DNA from: VRUE01 sp035548675
Lineage (GTDB): Bacteria; Actinomycetota; Thermoleophilia; Solirubrobacterales; 70-9
NCBI GenBank assembly: GCA_035548675.1
Contig: DASZSJ010000133.1
Location: forward strand, 1-7,310
Length of the DNA: 7,310 bases
Direction: 5' to 3'
In this document: positions 6,493 through 7,310 of the stretch, piece by piece
Layout: every line of letters begins with the position of its first letter
How positions within the stretch are numbered: position 1 is the stretch's first letter
Made by a program: the position numbers and the translations under genes
The notes under the pieces: generated by a model
Told to the model about the DNA's origin: nothing
The model's database searches: none
The model's input: only the letters and a program-made list of their open reading frames with translations

Positions 6493-6552
6493 GCGTGTTT
6501 CGCGTCCTTCCTTGCCGGGTACTGGAGTTTGTTGATGATTTAACTCGACATC

Positions 6553-6581
6553 ACCCTAGCAGCTTCTGTACTTTATTGACC
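6553..6581 (-). promoter_or_regulatory. Candidate promoter of the pst operon
   Basis: On the minus strand TAGGGT (6553-6558) fits a -10 element of the TAnnnT form, 60 bases upstream of the pstS ATG. Seventeen bases further upstream is GGTCAA (6576-6581), a poor match to a -35 TTGACA. A weak -35 is expected of promoters that depend on a phosphate-responsive activator. The region is much richer in A+T than the genes around it. This is a pattern-based guess. Confidence 0.4.
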
Positions 6582-6594
6582 TCTTTACTAAAGA
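6571..6594. promoter_or_regulatory. Tandem repeat/palindrome, candidate regulator site upstream of pstS
   Basis: Two adjacent 12-base units, CTTTATTGACCT and CTTTACTAAAGA, match at CTTTA-T--A positions, and the second half contains a 13-base palindrome TCTTTA-C-TAAAGA (6582-6594). The pair overlaps the weak -35 of the pstS promoter, where Pho-type response regulators (PhoB, PhoP, RegX3) usually bind direct repeats of about 11 bases. The sequence does not match any published Pho box closely, so the assignment rests on position and repetition only. It could also serve the divergent gene. Confidence 0.3.
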
Positions 6595-6615
6595 AGGCTG
6601 CCTCGGCACGCCCAA

Positions 6616-6623
6616 AAGGAGGT
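6616..6623 (+). promoter_or_regulatory. Strong ribosome binding site fixing a TTG start
   Basis: AAGGAGGT is complementary to the 3' end of 16S rRNA over eight bases and ends four bases before the TTG at 6628. It decides the start of the plus-strand gene, since no ATG or GTG is suitably placed and the TTG gives a complete signal peptide. Confidence 0.85.
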
Positions 6624-6627
6624 TCAA

Positions 6628-7281
6628 TTGCTCAGAAGACGACTGTCCACCCCCCGCGCGATCACCGTGATCGCGCTGGCGGCTGTGCTTGCGGCGGCGA
6701 TCGCCGTGGCGCCATCACTTGCGGGGGCGCCCTTCATCACGAAGCAGGCAGCCGGAAAGATCTACGTGACGAACAAGCGGGCCGCGACGCTGTTCCTGAA
6801 GAAGAAGGCGGCGGGCAACATCTACGTGAAGAGGGCGGAGGCGCCACTGCCACCGGTCGTCGGTGTGGCGGCGGGAACCGCGGTCTTCGGCCCCTCGGGG
6901 GCGACGTCGCCGGGATTCATTCCCACCGCCTTCACCACGGTCGCCACCCCCGGTACAGCCTCGGCCGTCGTCACTTTCTCTGGCCAGGCGACCTGCCTGG
7001 CGGCGAAACCGACGGTAGAACTCGCCTGCCCGATCCAGATCCTGGTCGACGGCCAGTCGCTGGGCAAAGTCAACCTCGCTCCGGCCACGGCGGGCTCGCC
7101 GAACCCCGCCCCGCTCACCTACACGGTGACGCAGACCACGGTGCTGCAGAAGGGCGGCCACGTGATCGCAGTCCAGTACGCCGGCGCCAAAAACGTGGTC
7201 TTCACGCTGAAGAGCTGGAACCTCGCGGTCCAGGCCTACCCGGAGCGCCCCGAAACCCCGTCCCCCAAACCGGCCAAATAG
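6628..7281 (+). CDS. Secreted protein of unknown function with decapeptide repeats
   Basis: The 217-residue protein starts at TTG behind a near-perfect ribosome site. A basic N-terminus and hydrophobic core (about 11-28) form a signal peptide, with likely cleavage after Ala 32 (PSLA) or Ala 34. The mature protein opens with about three and a half ten-residue repeats (36-72, units like FITKQAAGKI and YVTNKRAATL), then a Pro/Gly-rich hinge, and from about 76 a beta-rich domain with two Cys (in ATCLAA and LACPIQ) that could form a disulfide. The tail is Pro/Lys-rich. There is no lipobox, sortase motif or C-terminal membrane helix. I do not recognise a family; similar Tyr/Phe-Val-Thr-Lys repeat starts occur in exported actinobacterial proteins as far as I recall. 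It is divergent from pstS and shares its upstream region, so phosphate-linked control is possible but unproven. Confidence 0.85.
   Translation: MLRRRLSTPRAITVIALAAVLAAAIAVAPSLAGAPFITKQAAGKIYVTNKRAATLFLKKKAAGNIYVKRAEAPLPPVVGVAAGTAVFGPSGATSPGFIPTAFTTVATPGTASAVVTFSGQATCLAAKPTVELACPIQILVDGQSLGKVNLAPATAGSPNPAPLTYTVTQTTVLQKGGHVIAVQYAGAKNVVFTLKSWNLAVQAYPERPETPSPKPAK
6656..6676. repeat. 21-base palindrome inside the signal-peptide codons
   Basis: Arms GCGCGATCAC and GTGATCGCGC flank a single central C, giving a perfect 10-1-10 dyad just after the TTG start. The one-base centre disfavours a tight RNA hairpin and suits a dimeric DNA-binding protein. It is in codons for Ala, Ile, Thr and Val of the signal peptide, so it may be chance in GC-rich sequence. 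Confidence 0.35.
6733..6843 (+). repeat. Decapeptide repeats in the secreted protein
   Basis: Residues 36-72 read as FITKQAAGKI, YVTNKRAATL, FLKKKAAGNI and a partial YVKRAEA. The period is exactly ten residues (30 bases), with an aromatic at position 1, an aliphatic at 2, basic or polar residues at 3-5, and Ala at 6-7. The DNA has diverged more than the protein, so the pattern seems kept by selection. The units may be surface or cell-wall contacting; this is unproven. Confidence 0.7.
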
Positions 7282-7295
7282 CCCCAACACGGGGC
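7281..7295 (+). terminator. Weak hairpin after the plus-strand gene
   Basis: GCCCC and GGGGC flank a five-base loop starting at the last base of the stop codon. There is no U-run before the window ends at 7310, and the stem is only five pairs, so terminator function is a weak guess. Confidence 0.25.
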
Positions 7296-7310
7296 CGACC
7301 GGCCGCTAAC

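Noticed and set aside
3604..6543. Several long plus-strand open frames opposite pstA, pstC and pstS
   Set aside because: They are antisense to clear transporter genes, are rich in Arg, Asp and His, and show no membrane, signal or domain features.
6576..6604. TTGACC as a plus-strand -35 for the secreted-protein gene
   Set aside because: The hexamer is good, but 17-18 bases downstream there is only TGCCTC or GCCTCG, not a credible -10, so I could not define a plus-strand promoter.

Overview
The window looks like chromosomal DNA of a very GC-rich actinobacterium. Third codon positions are almost all G or C, GTG and TTG starts are common, and proteins are rich in Ala, Pro and Gly. The protein style, including a secreted protein built on short Tyr/Phe-Val-Thr-Lys repeats, recalls Thermoleophilia (Solirubrobacterales and relatives). 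That placement is inference, because no rRNA or marker gene is present.

Layout: one long minus-strand operon fills about 88-6492, read from right to left. It opens with a complete high-affinity phosphate importer: pstS (periplasmic-type binding protein), pstC and pstA (two permeases), and pstB (ATPase). Four further genes follow without a gap: a tiny putative lipoprotein, a single-pass membrane protein with an N-terminal zinc ribbon, a coiled-coil protein with a C-terminal zinc ribbon, and a membrane-anchored protein of the acid phosphatase/phosphoesterase fold. From pstC onward every junction overlaps by 1 to 14 bases, and three junctions use ATGA or GTGA overlaps, so all eight genes are probably co-transcribed and translationally coupled. 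A 12-bp perfect hairpin at 16-43 closes the operon. No phoU or two-component regulator follows pstB in this window.

The most unusual part is the distal half of the operon. The phosphoesterase-like protein keeps its family scaffold but has lost essentially every metal-binding and catalytic motif, so it looks like a pseudoenzyme. It is preceded by two proteins whose zinc ribbons share exactly the same Cys spacing. Together with the lipoprotein they could form an undescribed Pst-associated envelope complex, perhaps a phosphate sensor or a regulator of the transporter; this is a hypothesis. A second anomaly is a 14-bp-arm palindrome of low GC content lying within the 5' end of the pstB reading frame, just after the pstA stop. 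It looks like an inserted palindromic repeat element.

The AT-richer region 6493-6627 separates pstS from a divergent plus-strand gene (6628-7281). That gene has a near-perfect Shine-Dalgarno sequence and a TTG start, and encodes a secreted protein of unknown function with decapeptide repeats. Stretch 1-87 holds only the end of the operon and its hairpin. Nothing beyond a weak hairpin is visible after 7281.
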